DNA of 64,000 nt from RGIG9115 sp045603225 (lineage in GTDB: Bacteria; Bacillota; Clostridia; UBA1381): positions 1 to 64,000 of the forward strand of contig JAZULT010000011.1 of assembly GCA_045603225.1 (NCBI GenBank), given 5' to 3'. The translations under genes and the position numbers were made by a program. Numbering within the stretch: position 1 is the first letter of the stretch; every line of letters starts with the position of its first letter. The notes beneath the pieces were generated by a model. It had not been told where the DNA came from. It made no database searches and saw only the letters and a program-made list of their open reading frames with translations. Positions 42,704 to 51,189 of this stretch are shown here, in pieces.

Positions 42704-42726
42704 TTTTTTTCACCTCCGTCAAGACT

Positions 42727-42755
42727 ATTATATCACACAAACATAACATTGTCAA
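42727..42755 (-). promoter_or_regulatory. Promoter of the DeoR/GH32 unit
   Basis: TTGACA, 17-base spacer, TATAAT: a full consensus promoter on the minus strand. Confidence 0.8.
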
Positions 42756-42766
42756 CATTTTATGTT
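42740..42766. promoter_or_regulatory. Candidate DeoR operator
   Basis: Inverted repeat AACATAA/TTATGTT (42740-42746, 42760-42766) spanning the -35 box; binding would block RNA polymerase. Confidence 0.55.
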
Positions 42767-42828
42767 ATATTTATCCCAAAAAAATTTCAGACTTGGAAAT
42801 CAACCAAAAGTCTGAAATTTATATTCTA

Positions 42829-43362
42829 TCACTTACAAAATTTTTCTACATAATCATCAATAGCCTTATTGATAATCTTGATCGACGTTTCCCTGTCACT
42901 CACTTCATTTACAGCAGTTTCCTTGTTTTCAAGATTCTTGTACACCGTAAAGAAATGGCTCATTTCATCAAAAATATGCTTCGGCAGCTCACTGATATCC
43001 TTATACATATTATAGTTCGGGTCACTGAACGGAATTGCAATAATTTTTTCGTCACAGCGTCCGTTATCAACCATAGATATAACACCTATCGGATACGAAC
43101 GTACAAGTGTCATCGGTTCAATCTTTTCTGAACAAAGCAAAAGCACATCAAGCGGGTCATTATCGTCACCGTAGGTACGCGGAATAAAACCGTAATTTGC
43201 CGGATAATGAGTTGATGTATGCAAAATTCTGTCAAGCATAAGATATCCGGTTTCTTTGTCAAGCTCGTATTTTTTCTTACTGCCTTTCGGAATTTCTATA
43301 ACACAAATAAAATCATCTGCGTGTATTCTCTTTGGTGAAATATCGTGCCATATGTTAGACAT
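42829..43362 (-). CDS. ppa: Inorganic pyrophosphatase (family I)
   Basis: 177 residues, a typical length for soluble bacterial family I enzymes. Substrate and metal motifs are present: EIPKGSKKKYELDK (about 23-36), HYPANYGFIPRTYGDD (about 53-68) and the signature DNDPLDVLLL (about 67-77). It hydrolyses pyrophosphate in the cytoplasm, pulling biosynthetic reactions forward. RBS AAAGGAG. Starts 14 bases after the thymidylate-kinase-like gene in an operon with WecG/TagA and citrate synthase genes. Confidence 0.95.
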   Translation of the reverse strand: MSNIWHDISPKRIHADDFICVIEIPKGSKKKYELDKETGYLMLDRILHTSTHYPANYGFIPRTYGDDNDPLDVLLLCSEKIEPMTLVRSYPIGVISMVDNGRCDEKIIAIPFSDPNYNMYKDISELPKHIFDEMSHFFTVYKNLENKETAVNEVSDRETSIKIINKAIDDYVEKFCK

Positions 43363-43376
43363 ATAACCAACTCCTT

Positions 43377-44051
43377 TTATTTTAATATTTCTTTCACAGA
43401 ATTATATACTTTTTCATGTATTTCTTCTATGCTGAGTATCGTATCGTTCTCAACACAACGCACTCTGCTCCAACCTGACATTTCTGCTATTTCTACGGCA
43501 TTTCTGTAGCTTTTCTCAAGATATTCCTTATTATTTTCATGAATATCCTTTTCAGCTTCACCGCTGATTTTATTATTTCTGTTCGCCATAAGCTGAATCG
43601 CAAAATCTGTCGGCATATCAAGAAATACCACAGCATCAGGCTTCGGAATACCAAGCTTTTCATATTCTATATCGTAAAGCCAGTTTATAAACTCCGGCTT
43701 TTCGTTTTTACCCGCAAGCTTCCCTGCCTGATGAATCATATTCGAAGTAACATATCTGTCTGCAAGTATGATTGTTCCGTTTTTATAGTCATCTTCCCAG
43801 TCTGTACGGTAGCTTGAAAAACGGTCAACAGCAAACAAAAGTGACGCCGCATACGCATTTACGTCTTCAGGCTTTGTTCCGTATTTTCCGGACAGATACT
43901 CTTTTACAAGTACCGACGAATCACGATCGTACGCAGGGAACGAAACTCTTCGCACCTTGTATCCTTCTTTTACAAGCCTCTGATACAAAAGCTCGGTTTG
44001 TGTTTCTTTACCGCTTGCATCGACACCGTCAATAGCTATAAGCTTTCCCAT
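43377..44051 (-). CDS. Thymidylate kinase-like protein
   Basis: 224 residues from the ATG at 44051 with GAGGTG upstream; a longer open frame would overlap the preceding gene without a ribosome site. P-loop GVDASGKETQ (about 8-17), a DRY motif in ILADRYVTSNMIHQAGK and a lid-like region around NRNNKISGEAEKD. It phosphorylates dTMP or a related deoxynucleotide. The P-loop has Ala where canonical Tmk has Gly, and the enzyme is slightly longer than usual, so it may be the clostridial deoxynucleotide-kinase variant rather than the only Tmk. Its start is 11 bases before the end of the upstream tagA-like frame, so the two genes overlap slightly. Confidence 0.85.
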   Translation of the reverse strand: MGKLIAIDGVDASGKETQTELLYQRLVKEGYKVRRVSFPAYDRDSSVLVKEYLSGKYGTKPEDVNAYAASLLFAVDRFSSYRTDWEDDYKNGTIILADRYVTSNMIHQAGKLAGKNEKPEFINWLYDIEYEKLGIPKPDAVVFLDMPTDFAIQLMANRNNKISGEAEKDIHENNKEYLEKSYRNAVEIAEMSGWSRVRCVENDTILSIEEIHEKVYNSVKEILK

Positions 44052-44061
44052 AAACGACACC

Positions 44062-44802
44062 TCAATCCTGTTTGAATTTTCTGCCTTTGAATATAACGGT
44101 AAGAGCAAATTTAGGCAATGCCATCATCCTCTTTGCTCTCCACGGTTCCTTTTTAAGTCTGTAAAACCACTCAAGTCCGTGTTTGCAGTAAAATTCAGGA
44201 GCGCGCTCAACAGTTCCGGCAAACACATCAAGACTTCCTCCCACACCGAGAGCCGCACGGCAATTAAGCTTCTCTGCATATTCTGAAATCCATTTTTCCT
44301 GTTTCGGTGCACCGAGACATACAAGAAGCAGTTCTGCACCGGAATCATTTATTTCCTTAATGATTTCTTCATTATCCTCATCTTTGAAATATCCGTTTCT
44401 CATTCCCGATACTTTTATGCCGGGATATTTTTTTTCAAGCTTTTCCTTAGCAAGCTCTGCAACACCGGGCTTCCCGCCAAACAGAAACACGCTGAATTCA
44501 GACTTTGAAACAGTTTCGAGAAGCTTACATGTAATATCAAAACCTGCCGCACGTTCAGGAACAGGTTTTCTTAGAATCTGAGCCGCTTTTACAACTCCTA
44601 TTCCGTCAGCAGTAAGTAAATCTGCTCCGTTAAGAACCTTGGCAAACTCAGGATCTTTGTATCCCATCATTATTATTTCAGAATTCGGTGTGAAAACCTT
44701 CGCACACCTGTCACCCGATAAAAAACCAAAAATTTTATCCGCAGCATCATTTATCGTAATACTATCAACTTTAACTCCAAGAATATTAACTTTATCCAAC
44801 AC
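44062..44802 (-). CDS. WecG/TagA/CpsF-family glycosyltransferase
   Basis: 246 residues, GTG start with AAAGGAG six bases upstream. Signature blocks: FTPNSEIIMMGYKD (about 38-51), LLTADGIGVVKAA (about 62-74), VFLFGGKPGVAELAKEKL, LLLVCLGAPKQEKWI and GVGGSLDVFAGTVERAPEF. TagA adds N-acetylmannosamine to undecaprenyl-linked GlcNAc in teichoic-acid linkage synthesis; WecG adds ManNAcA to a similar lipid. Which sugar is used here is unknown, but a cell-wall polymer such as the SLH-binding polysaccharide is plausible. Membrane-associated. Confidence 0.92.
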   Translation of the reverse strand: MLDKVNILGVKVDSITINDAADKIFGFLSGDRCAKVFTPNSEIIMMGYKDPEFAKVLNGADLLTADGIGVVKAAQILRKPVPERAAGFDITCKLLETVSKSEFSVFLFGGKPGVAELAKEKLEKKYPGIKVSGMRNGYFKDEDNEEIIKEINDSGAELLLVCLGAPKQEKWISEYAEKLNCRAALGVGGSLDVFAGTVERAPEFYCKHGLEWFYRLKKEPWRAKRMMALPKFALTVIFKGRKFKQD

Positions 44803-44814
44803 AACTATCTCCTT

Positions 44815-46167
44815 TTATCTTTCCCCGAGAGGTTTATATTCTCTCGACTTAGACACTGATTTATATGCAGGTCTTATGATCTTTTTATTTGAATGTACTT
44901 CTTCAAGTCTGTGTGCACACCAGCCCGGTATTCTTGAAATAGCAAAAAGCGGTGTATACAGTTCAGGCGGAATTCCGAGAATCTTGTAAACAAATCCCGA
45001 ATATAAATCCACATTCGCACACATAACCTTGTCATTTTTCTTAACCTCTGCAAACACTGCAGGTGTCAGTTCTTCAACGAGCTGGTAAAGCTCAAATTCT
45101 TTTTGAAGCTCTTCATTCTTTGAAGCAAGATTTGCAGCCTTCTTTTTTATAATTTCAGCTCTGGGATCGGAAAGTGTATAAATTGCATGTCCCATACCGT
45201 AAACAAGACCTGATTTATCATACACTTCTTTTCTGATAATTCTGCCAAGATAAGCCGAAACCTCATCCTTATCCTTCCAGTCACTGACATTTTCTTCAAT
45301 ATCGCTTATCATTCCCATGACCTTTGCATTAGCTCCGCCGTGCTTTGGGCCTTTAAGAGAACCAATAGCCGCAGAAATTGCAGAATATGTATCTGTATCA
45401 GATGATGACACAACATGAGTGGTAAATGCTGAGTTGTTTCCTCCGCCGTGTTCAGCATGAACCATAAGAAGAGTGTCAAGAAGTTCCGCTTCTTCCTTAG
45501 TATACTTATTATCCGGTCTTAACATATAAAGGAAGTTTTCTGCTGTTGAAATATCCGGATTCGGAGTATGAAGAATCAGGCTCTGTCCGTCATAATAATG
45601 ATGTTTTGCCTGATATCCGTATGTTGCCATAACCGGAAGCTGTGCTATAAGGTTAATAGACTGACGGATTATATTTTCAGCAGAAATATCATCAGGATTA
45701 CTGTCATAAGAATAGCTTGCAAGCACAGAGCGCGCAAGCTTGTTCATTATATTATTGCTCGGTGCCTTCAAAATCATATCTTCAGTAAATCCCTCAGGAA
45801 GATTTCTTGAATTGCCTAAGTATTCCTTGAACTGTGCAAGTGTTGATTTTGAAGGAAGCTCACCCATAAGGAGAAGATATATTACTTCTTCAAATCCAAA
45901 CCTGTTTTCTTCCTCACAGTTTTTTACTATATCATTTACATCATAGCCTCTGTATCTCAGATGTCCCTCCATCGGCTTTTTTTCACCGTCGTCAATATAG
46001 TACCCGGAAACCTCTCCTATAGAGGTTACACCCGCCATAACACCTGTACCGTCTTTGTATCTGAGACCTTTTTTTACATTATATTTATCATATATCTCTT
46101 TGCCGAACGGTGTGTAAATCTGAGATATACCGTTTTTTATCTGATACTCAAAATCGCTGTTTGCCAT
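44815..46167 (-). CDS. Citrate synthase
   Basis: 450 residues of the citrate/2-methylcitrate synthase family: GVTSIGEVSGYYIDDGEKKP near the N-terminus (about 46-65), GHLRYRGYDV (about 68-77), catalytic-region HAEHGGGNNSAFT (about 236-248), LKGPKHGGANAKVM (about 271-284) and the MGHAIYTLSDPRA block (about 325-337). Longer than B. subtilis CitZ (about 370), with an N-terminal extension typical of clostridial si-type enzymes. It condenses acetyl-CoA and oxaloacetate in the cytoplasm. Its translation start lies in a leader that nearly duplicates that of the GH32-like gene. Confidence 0.93.
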   Translation of the reverse strand: MANSDFEYQIKNGISQIYTPFGKEIYDKYNVKKGLRYKDGTGVMAGVTSIGEVSGYYIDDGEKKPMEGHLRYRGYDVNDIVKNCEEENRFGFEEVIYLLLMGELPSKSTLAQFKEYLGNSRNLPEGFTEDMILKAPSNNIMNKLARSVLASYSYDSNPDDISAENIIRQSINLIAQLPVMATYGYQAKHHYYDGQSLILHTPNPDISTAENFLYMLRPDNKYTKEEAELLDTLLMVHAEHGGGNNSAFTTHVVSSSDTDTYSAISAAIGSLKGPKHGGANAKVMGMISDIEENVSDWKDKDEVSAYLGRIIRKEVYDKSGLVYGMGHAIYTLSDPRAEIIKKKAANLASKNEELQKEFELYQLVEELTPAVFAEVKKNDKVMCANVDLYSGFVYKILGIPPELYTPLFAISRIPGWCAHRLEEVHSNKKIIRPAYKSVSKSREYKPLGER

Positions 46168-46212
46168 ATGTTAATTTCCATATCCTTTCTGTCCACAAAT
46201 AGTAATGAAAAA
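46165..46212 (-). repeat. Translation-start leader shared with the GH32-like gene, copy 2
   Basis: Matches 41778-41823. Here an upstream ATGGAAATTAAC opens a 14-codon overlapping frame out of phase with citrate synthase, while in the other copy the same ATG is in frame. Confidence 0.8.
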
Positions 46213-46215
46213 TAG

Positions 46216-48429
46216 TTAAAATAACGAAAGCTGACCGCTGTCTTCTTTTCTTAAAAAGCTTCCTGCCGCAGGAATATTCTTCGTTGTATAATGCTTTATG
46301 TCATTTATTCCTGTTTCTTCAGGAAGTGCTATACGTATCATTTTAGCACCTTTCTTCTTCAATGTCAATACCTGAACACCCTGTGTGTTTTTCGTTGTCT
46401 TCAATGGTATCTTTTCCGTATTGAAACAAAGAGCTTTATTATTATCTGTAAGAGCAACAAGGTTTATTTCTTCCGAAAGATATCTTATGCCGCATACAGG
46501 GAACTTATCCGAATATGCATTAATAAGCTTTTTACGGTTTGTTTTAGTCTGGTAATTTGAAAGCTCTACCTTCGCAATCTTACCATTTTCAAAAGCATAT
46601 AGCATCATTCCGGCAAAATCCTTTGTCGGCACCATATATATGAACTTTTCTCCCGGCTCTGCCCCGACCATAGATGCCACATATTCACCCATATCGCTGA
46701 CTTTAGTAGTCGGAATATCGTTACATTTCATTTTGTATACAGTAGCCTTATCACTGAAGAAAAGAACCTCACAGGTATTGGTGGTTTCTATTTCCTGAAT
46801 AATTTCGTCATCTTCTTTAAGCTTATGCTCTGTTGAGCTTAAACGCAGAGAAACTGCAGTTATTTTCTTTACATATCCTTCCTTTGTAAAGAACAGTGTC
46901 AGAGGATAATCTTCAACTGTTTCTTCTTCTACCACAGTTTTTACCTCATCCTCAGTAATAAGCTCTGTCTTTCTTTCCATCCCGTATTTTTTAGAAATGT
47001 CATTAAGCTGTTTTGAAATAAGCTTTTTAATTTTCTTTTCACTTTCGAGAAGTTCCTCAAGCTCTGCAATTTCTTCAATAAGCTTTTCCATTTCCGAAGT
47101 TCTGTTTATAATATACTCTTTGTTAAGATTACGGAGTTTGATTTCAGCAATATACTCAGCCTGAATTTTGTCAATTCCGAATCCGTCCATCAAGTTCGGA
47201 ATAACATCTTCTTCCCTTTCTGTATGGCGGATAATGCTTATAGCTTTATCTATATCAAGAAGTATTTTCTTTAGACCTGTGAGCAAATGAAGCTTTGCAC
47301 TCTTTTTATCAATATCATATCTTACAGAATTCTTTATACAGTTTACTCTGAATCTTACCCATTCACCGAGAATTTCCTTGATGCCCATAACCTTTGGTTT
47401 AGAATCAATCAGTATATTGAAATTACAACTAAACGAATCCTCAAGTGCAGTAAGCTTATAGAGCTTTGTCATCAAAGCATCGGGATTCGTGCCTCTTTTA
47501 AGGTCTATTGTGATTCTGAAGCCTTCAAGTCCTGTTTCATCACGTGCATCGGAAATTTCACGAAGCTTTCCGGCTTTTATGTTTTCCATAATTTTGGCTA
47601 TAATAACTTCACTTGTTGTTGTATACGGAATTTCTGTTACATCTATACAGTTATTTTTGCTGTCATAGGTATATTTTGCACGAAGCTTGAAGCTCCCTCT
47701 TCCCGTCTCATAGATTTTATCCATTTCTTCTTTGACATAAATAAGCTGCGCTCCCATCGAGAAATCCGGTGCAGGCATGAATTCAGAAATATCACATTTC
47801 TCGTTTTTCATGTATGCAACTGTTGCATCACAAACTTCCTTAAGGTTAAATGAACAGATATTACTTGCCATACCTACGGCAATACCCTGATTCGGATTTA
47901 CAAGAATATGCGGAAAAGTCGTCGGAAGAAGCGTCGGTTCCTGAGTAGTACCGTCATAGTTATCGACAAACTTAACCGTATTTTTATTTATATCCGCAAA
48001 GAGCTCAGCACATATCGGTTCAAGCTTTGCCTCTGTATATCTTGATGCCGCATATGCCATATCACGTGAATACTGTTTACCGAAGTTACCCTGTGACTCA
48101 ACGAGCGGATGCAAAAGCGCTTCATTACCGCGCGTAAGACGAACCATTGTTTCATATATTGCCGCATCGCCGTGAGGATTCAGCTGCATCGTCTGTCCCA
48201 CAATATTCGCAGACTTAATCATTTTTCCGTTTAAAAGCCCCATTTTGTACATTGTATACAAAAGCTTTCTGTGAGCAGGCTTGAGTCCGTCTATTTCAGG
48301 AATAGCACGTGACACAATTACACTCATTGCATAGGGCATATAGTTAGTTTCAAGAGTTTCGCAAATAGGCTGCTGACGAATTTCAGCAAGCACTACCGGC
48401 TTTTCCTCCTCTTTCTTTTTCCTTGCCAT
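46216..48429 (-). CDS. Topoisomerase IV subunit A-like protein (ParC-like)
   Basis: 737 residues. Breakage-reunion domain (about 25-470) with catalytic Tyr in ASRYTEAKLE (about 128-136) and a coiled-coil (about 410-480; EMEKLIEEIAELEELLESEK), then a C-terminal beta-pinwheel (about 495-720). No GyrA box, so a decatenating ParC-like role is more likely than gyrase; true gyrA lies at the right edge. The quinolone-determining helix reads LNPHGDAAIYETMVR: Ala at the position equivalent to E. coli GyrA Ser83, and Asn in place of a conserved His, unlike HPHGDSSVYDAMVR in the gyrA here. Forms a tetramer with the ParE-like protein encoded 18 bases upstream. RBS AAAGGA. Confidence 0.9.
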   Translation of the reverse strand: MARKKKEEEKPVVLAEIRQQPICETLETNYMPYAMSVIVSRAIPEIDGLKPAHRKLLYTMYKMGLLNGKMIKSANIVGQTMQLNPHGDAAIYETMVRLTRGNEALLHPLVESQGNFGKQYSRDMAYAASRYTEAKLEPICAELFADINKNTVKFVDNYDGTTQEPTLLPTTFPHILVNPNQGIAVGMASNICSFNLKEVCDATVAYMKNEKCDISEFMPAPDFSMGAQLIYVKEEMDKIYETGRGSFKLRAKYTYDSKNNCIDVTEIPYTTTSEVIIAKIMENIKAGKLREISDARDETGLEGFRITIDLKRGTNPDALMTKLYKLTALEDSFSCNFNILIDSKPKVMGIKEILGEWVRFRVNCIKNSVRYDIDKKSAKLHLLTGLKKILLDIDKAISIIRHTEREEDVIPNLMDGFGIDKIQAEYIAEIKLRNLNKEYIINRTSEMEKLIEEIAELEELLESEKKIKKLISKQLNDISKKYGMERKTELITEDEVKTVVEEETVEDYPLTLFFTKEGYVKKITAVSLRLSSTEHKLKEDDEIIQEIETTNTCEVLFFSDKATVYKMKCNDIPTTKVSDMGEYVASMVGAEPGEKFIYMVPTKDFAGMMLYAFENGKIAKVELSNYQTKTNRKKLINAYSDKFPVCGIRYLSEEINLVALTDNNKALCFNTEKIPLKTTKNTQGVQVLTLKKKGAKMIRIALPEETGINDIKHYTTKNIPAAGSFLRKEDSGQLSLF

Positions 48430-48447
48430 TTTACCATCCTTTCAATA

Positions 48448-50466
48448 TCAGCTGATATCAAGCATATCCATATATGCATATCCGTTTTCCGCAATATAAT
48501 CTTTTCTTTCCTGAAGCTTGTCTCCGAGGAGAATATCGAATACTCTTGCTGTTTTTTCAATATTTTCAGGAGTTACACGCACAAGTCTTCTTGTCGCAGG
48601 ATGCATTGTTGTCAAGCTCATCATATCAGGCTGGTTTTCACCGAGTCCCTTTGAACGCTTGATTTCAAATTCATCCTTTTCTTTCGAAAGCCCTTCATCT
48701 TCAAGCTTTTTAACGATTGCATCTTTTTCAGCATCAGTATATGCAAAATGCTTCTCACCCTTACGCTTTGTCTTATGAATAGCAATTTCGTAAAGCGGTG
48801 ATTCTGCAATATAGACCTTTCCCGCATCAATAAGTGACGGAGTAAGCCTATAAATCATAGTAAGTACAAGAGTTCTTATCTGGAATCCGTCAACATCGGC
48901 ATCGGTACATATAATAACCTTATCCCATCTCAGATTTTCCATATCAAAACTGTCCATATTTTTATTATGCTTTGACTTTATTTCAACACCGCATCCGAGA
49001 ACCTTGAGCAGATCTATAATTACATCGCTTTTGAAAATTTTCGGATAATCCGCTTTAAGACAATTAAGTATTTTACCCCTTATTGGCATGATAGCCTGAA
49101 AATACGGGTCTCTTGCCTGCTTACACGAACCAAGAGCTGAGTCACCCTCCACTATATAAATCTCACGAAGAGTTTTGTCCTTGCTTCGGCAATCAACAAA
49201 TTTTTCAACCCTGTTAGTAACATCCATAGAACCGGTAAGTTTTTTCTTAATATCAACTCTGGCTTTTTCCGCATTTTCACGGCTTCTTTTATTGACAAGC
49301 ACCTGGTTTGCAATTTTTTCCGCATCAGCCTTATTTTCCATGAAATACACTTCAAGCTGATTCTTAAGAAAATCAGTCATAGCTTCCTGGATGAATTTAT
49401 TGTTTATTGCTTTCTTAGTCTGATTTTCATAACTGGTCTGTGTTGAAAAAGAATTTATCACCAGTGCAAGACAGTCAGCAACATCATTAAAGGTTATTTT
49501 TGACTCATTCTTGTTATACTTTCCATTATTTTTTAAATACTTATCTATTCCGAAAACAAATGCATTACGCACCGCCTTATCAGGTGAACCGCCATGCTCA
49601 AGCCAGCTGGAATTATGATAATATTCCAGTGTGTTCACAAGATTTGAAAAACAGAAAGCTACCTGCATTTTCATTTTATACTCAGGCTTATCCTCACGGT
49701 CACGTCCTTTTCTTTCACATGACCAGTCCTCTACTGTAGTAAGACTCTGTTCTCCGACTTTATCCTTCAGGTAATCAACGATTCCGTTCTCATAGTAATA
49801 CTCAAACATTTCCATACCGTCTTCCGTCTCGTTATAAAAAACGAAACGCACTCCGGCATTAACCATAGCCTGTTTCTCAAGCGTATCCTTAAAAAATTCA
49901 ACAGGAATATTTATATCCGTAAATACATCAAGGTCAGGAAGCCAGCGCTGACATGAGCCGGTTTTAGCAGAACGTGTAGGCTCTTTTGTAAGTCCTCCTA
50001 CATTTTCACCTTCTTCAAAATGGAGTCTGTACTCCATCTTATCACGTACAACTGTTACGTCCATGTATTTTGAGCTGTACTGAGTCGCACAGGCACCAAG
50101 TCCGTTAAGTCCAAGACTGTACTCATACATACCGTTATCGTTATTATTATATTTTCCTCCGGCATAAAGCTCACAGTATACAAGCTCCCAGTTGAACTTT
50201 TTCTCTTTTTCGTTATAATCAAGAGGAATTCCTCTGCCGTGGTCTCTTACTTCAATTGAATGGTCAAGAAAACGCGTTACCTCAATTATGTTTCCGTATC
50301 CTTCTCTTGCTTCATCAATCGAATTGGATAAAATTTCAAAAAAAGAATGCTCACATCCTTCAAGACCGTCTGAACCGAAAATAACTGCCGGTCTCTTACG
50401 AACACGGTCAGCTCCTTTCAAACTTGTAATACTTTCATTCCCATAGCTTTCCTTCTTTGCAGCCAT
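48448..50466 (-). CDS. Topoisomerase IV subunit B-like protein (ParE-like)
   Basis: 672 residues. GHKL ATPase domain (about 10-225) with NSIDEAREGYGN, DHGRGIP and GLNGLGACATQYSS; transducer (about 230-410); TOPRIM domain (about 430-560) with IVEGDSALGSC and CTDADVDGFQIRTL, keeping catalytic Glu and Asp residues; C-terminal SKGLGENQPDMM. The N-terminal stretch before NSIDEA is diverged from canonical ParE/GyrB, as in the second clostridial type II topoisomerase family. Partner of the downstream ParC-like protein; ATP-driven strand passage. Promoter at 50533-50562. Confidence 0.9.
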   Translation of the reverse strand: MAAKKESYGNESITSLKGADRVRKRPAVIFGSDGLEGCEHSFFEILSNSIDEAREGYGNIIEVTRFLDHSIEVRDHGRGIPLDYNEKEKKFNWELVYCELYAGGKYNNNDNGMYEYSLGLNGLGACATQYSSKYMDVTVVRDKMEYRLHFEEGENVGGLTKEPTRSAKTGSCQRWLPDLDVFTDINIPVEFFKDTLEKQAMVNAGVRFVFYNETEDGMEMFEYYYENGIVDYLKDKVGEQSLTTVEDWSCERKGRDREDKPEYKMKMQVAFCFSNLVNTLEYYHNSSWLEHGGSPDKAVRNAFVFGIDKYLKNNGKYNKNESKITFNDVADCLALVINSFSTQTSYENQTKKAINNKFIQEAMTDFLKNQLEVYFMENKADAEKIANQVLVNKRSRENAEKARVDIKKKLTGSMDVTNRVEKFVDCRSKDKTLREIYIVEGDSALGSCKQARDPYFQAIMPIRGKILNCLKADYPKIFKSDVIIDLLKVLGCGVEIKSKHNKNMDSFDMENLRWDKVIICTDADVDGFQIRTLVLTMIYRLTPSLIDAGKVYIAESPLYEIAIHKTKRKGEKHFAYTDAEKDAIVKKLEDEGLSKEKDEFEIKRSKGLGENQPDMMSLTTMHPATRRLVRVTPENIEKTARVFDILLGDKLQERKDYIAENGYAYMDMLDIS

Positions 50467-50532
50467 GCATTTATCAAACCCTTTCCGTTAAAAAATGTCT
50501 ACATAAAAACACTTTCAACAAATTATAATTAT

Positions 50533-50562
50533 ATTATACACCATTTTAGGTCGGTTTGTCAA
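50533..50562 (-). promoter_or_regulatory. Promoter of the parE/parC-like operon
   Basis: TTGACA, 18-base spacer, TATAAT on the minus strand; divergent from the promoter at 50580-50608. Confidence 0.7.
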
Positions 50563-50579
50563 ATTTTATCCGCAAAGTA

Positions 50580-50608
50580 TTGTCAAATTCATTAAAATGT
50601 GTTATAAT
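50580..50608 (+). promoter_or_regulatory. Promoter of the Cys-cluster protein gene
   Basis: TTGTCA, 17-base spacer, TATAAT, followed by TGGAGG and the ATG at 50645. Confidence 0.75.
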
Positions 50609-50644
50609 ATCCACATGGTTTTGCTGATATGGAGGATAATTTTT

Positions 50645-51160
50645 ATGAATACCGCATATGTTTATTTACAGCTGTATAAATTATTTGATGATTGTACACC
50701 CATCAAAGCAGACTGCGGACAGCTTTGTAACAAGGCTTGTTGCAAAGGAAGCGGCGGTATGTATTTATTTCCCGGAGAAAAAAAAGTATATGAACTTCTT
50801 AATCCTTCATGGATTAATATTTCAGAATCAGATTTTTTTTATACAAAAAACGGGAAACGAGTAAACGTTCCGTTTGCATCCTGTAGCGGACAATGTGACA
50901 GATTTCAACGACCTCTCGCCTGCAGAATTTTCCCTCTTACACCAATTCTTGATGAAAACGGTAATATCAGCATTATTACGGACCCCAGAGCAAAATCAAT
51001 ATGTCCTCTTTCAAAAGGACTTTATGTTGAAGATTATGACAGCAGATTTATTCGCAATATCAGACGTGCATTTAATCTTCTTATGAAAAACAGGGATTTT
51101 GCCGAGTATATGAAGGCATATACAGATTACATCAATGAGTTCAGGCGTTTCTACAAATAA
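50645..51160 (+). CDS. YkgJ-family zinc/iron-chelating Cys-cluster protein
   Basis: 171 residues from the ATG at 50645 (TGGAGG upstream); an earlier ATG at 50597 lies within the promoter region. Cysteine cluster CGQLCNKACCKG (about 23-34) and ASCSGQCDRFQRPLACRIFP (about 76-95), characteristic of the YkgJ/CxxCxxCC family that binds a metal ion or iron-sulphur cluster. Function unproven. Ends 29 bases before the VanW gene, with which it is probably co-transcribed. Confidence 0.88.
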   Translation: MNTAYVYLQLYKLFDDCTPIKADCGQLCNKACCKGSGGMYLFPGEKKVYELLNPSWINISESDFFYTKNGKRVNVPFASCSGQCDRFQRPLACRIFPLTPILDENGNISIITDPRAKSICPLSKGLYVEDYDSRFIRNIRRAFNLLMKNRDFAEYMKAYTDYINEFRRFYK

Positions 51161-51189
51161 GATGAATAAAAATCAGAGGTGGTATTAAA

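Noticed and set aside
46153..46194. 14-codon overlapping frame at the citrate synthase start as a leader-peptide gene
   Set aside because: Interesting position, but ribosome spacing is poor and there is no sign of attenuation structure; mentioned only under the leader repeat.
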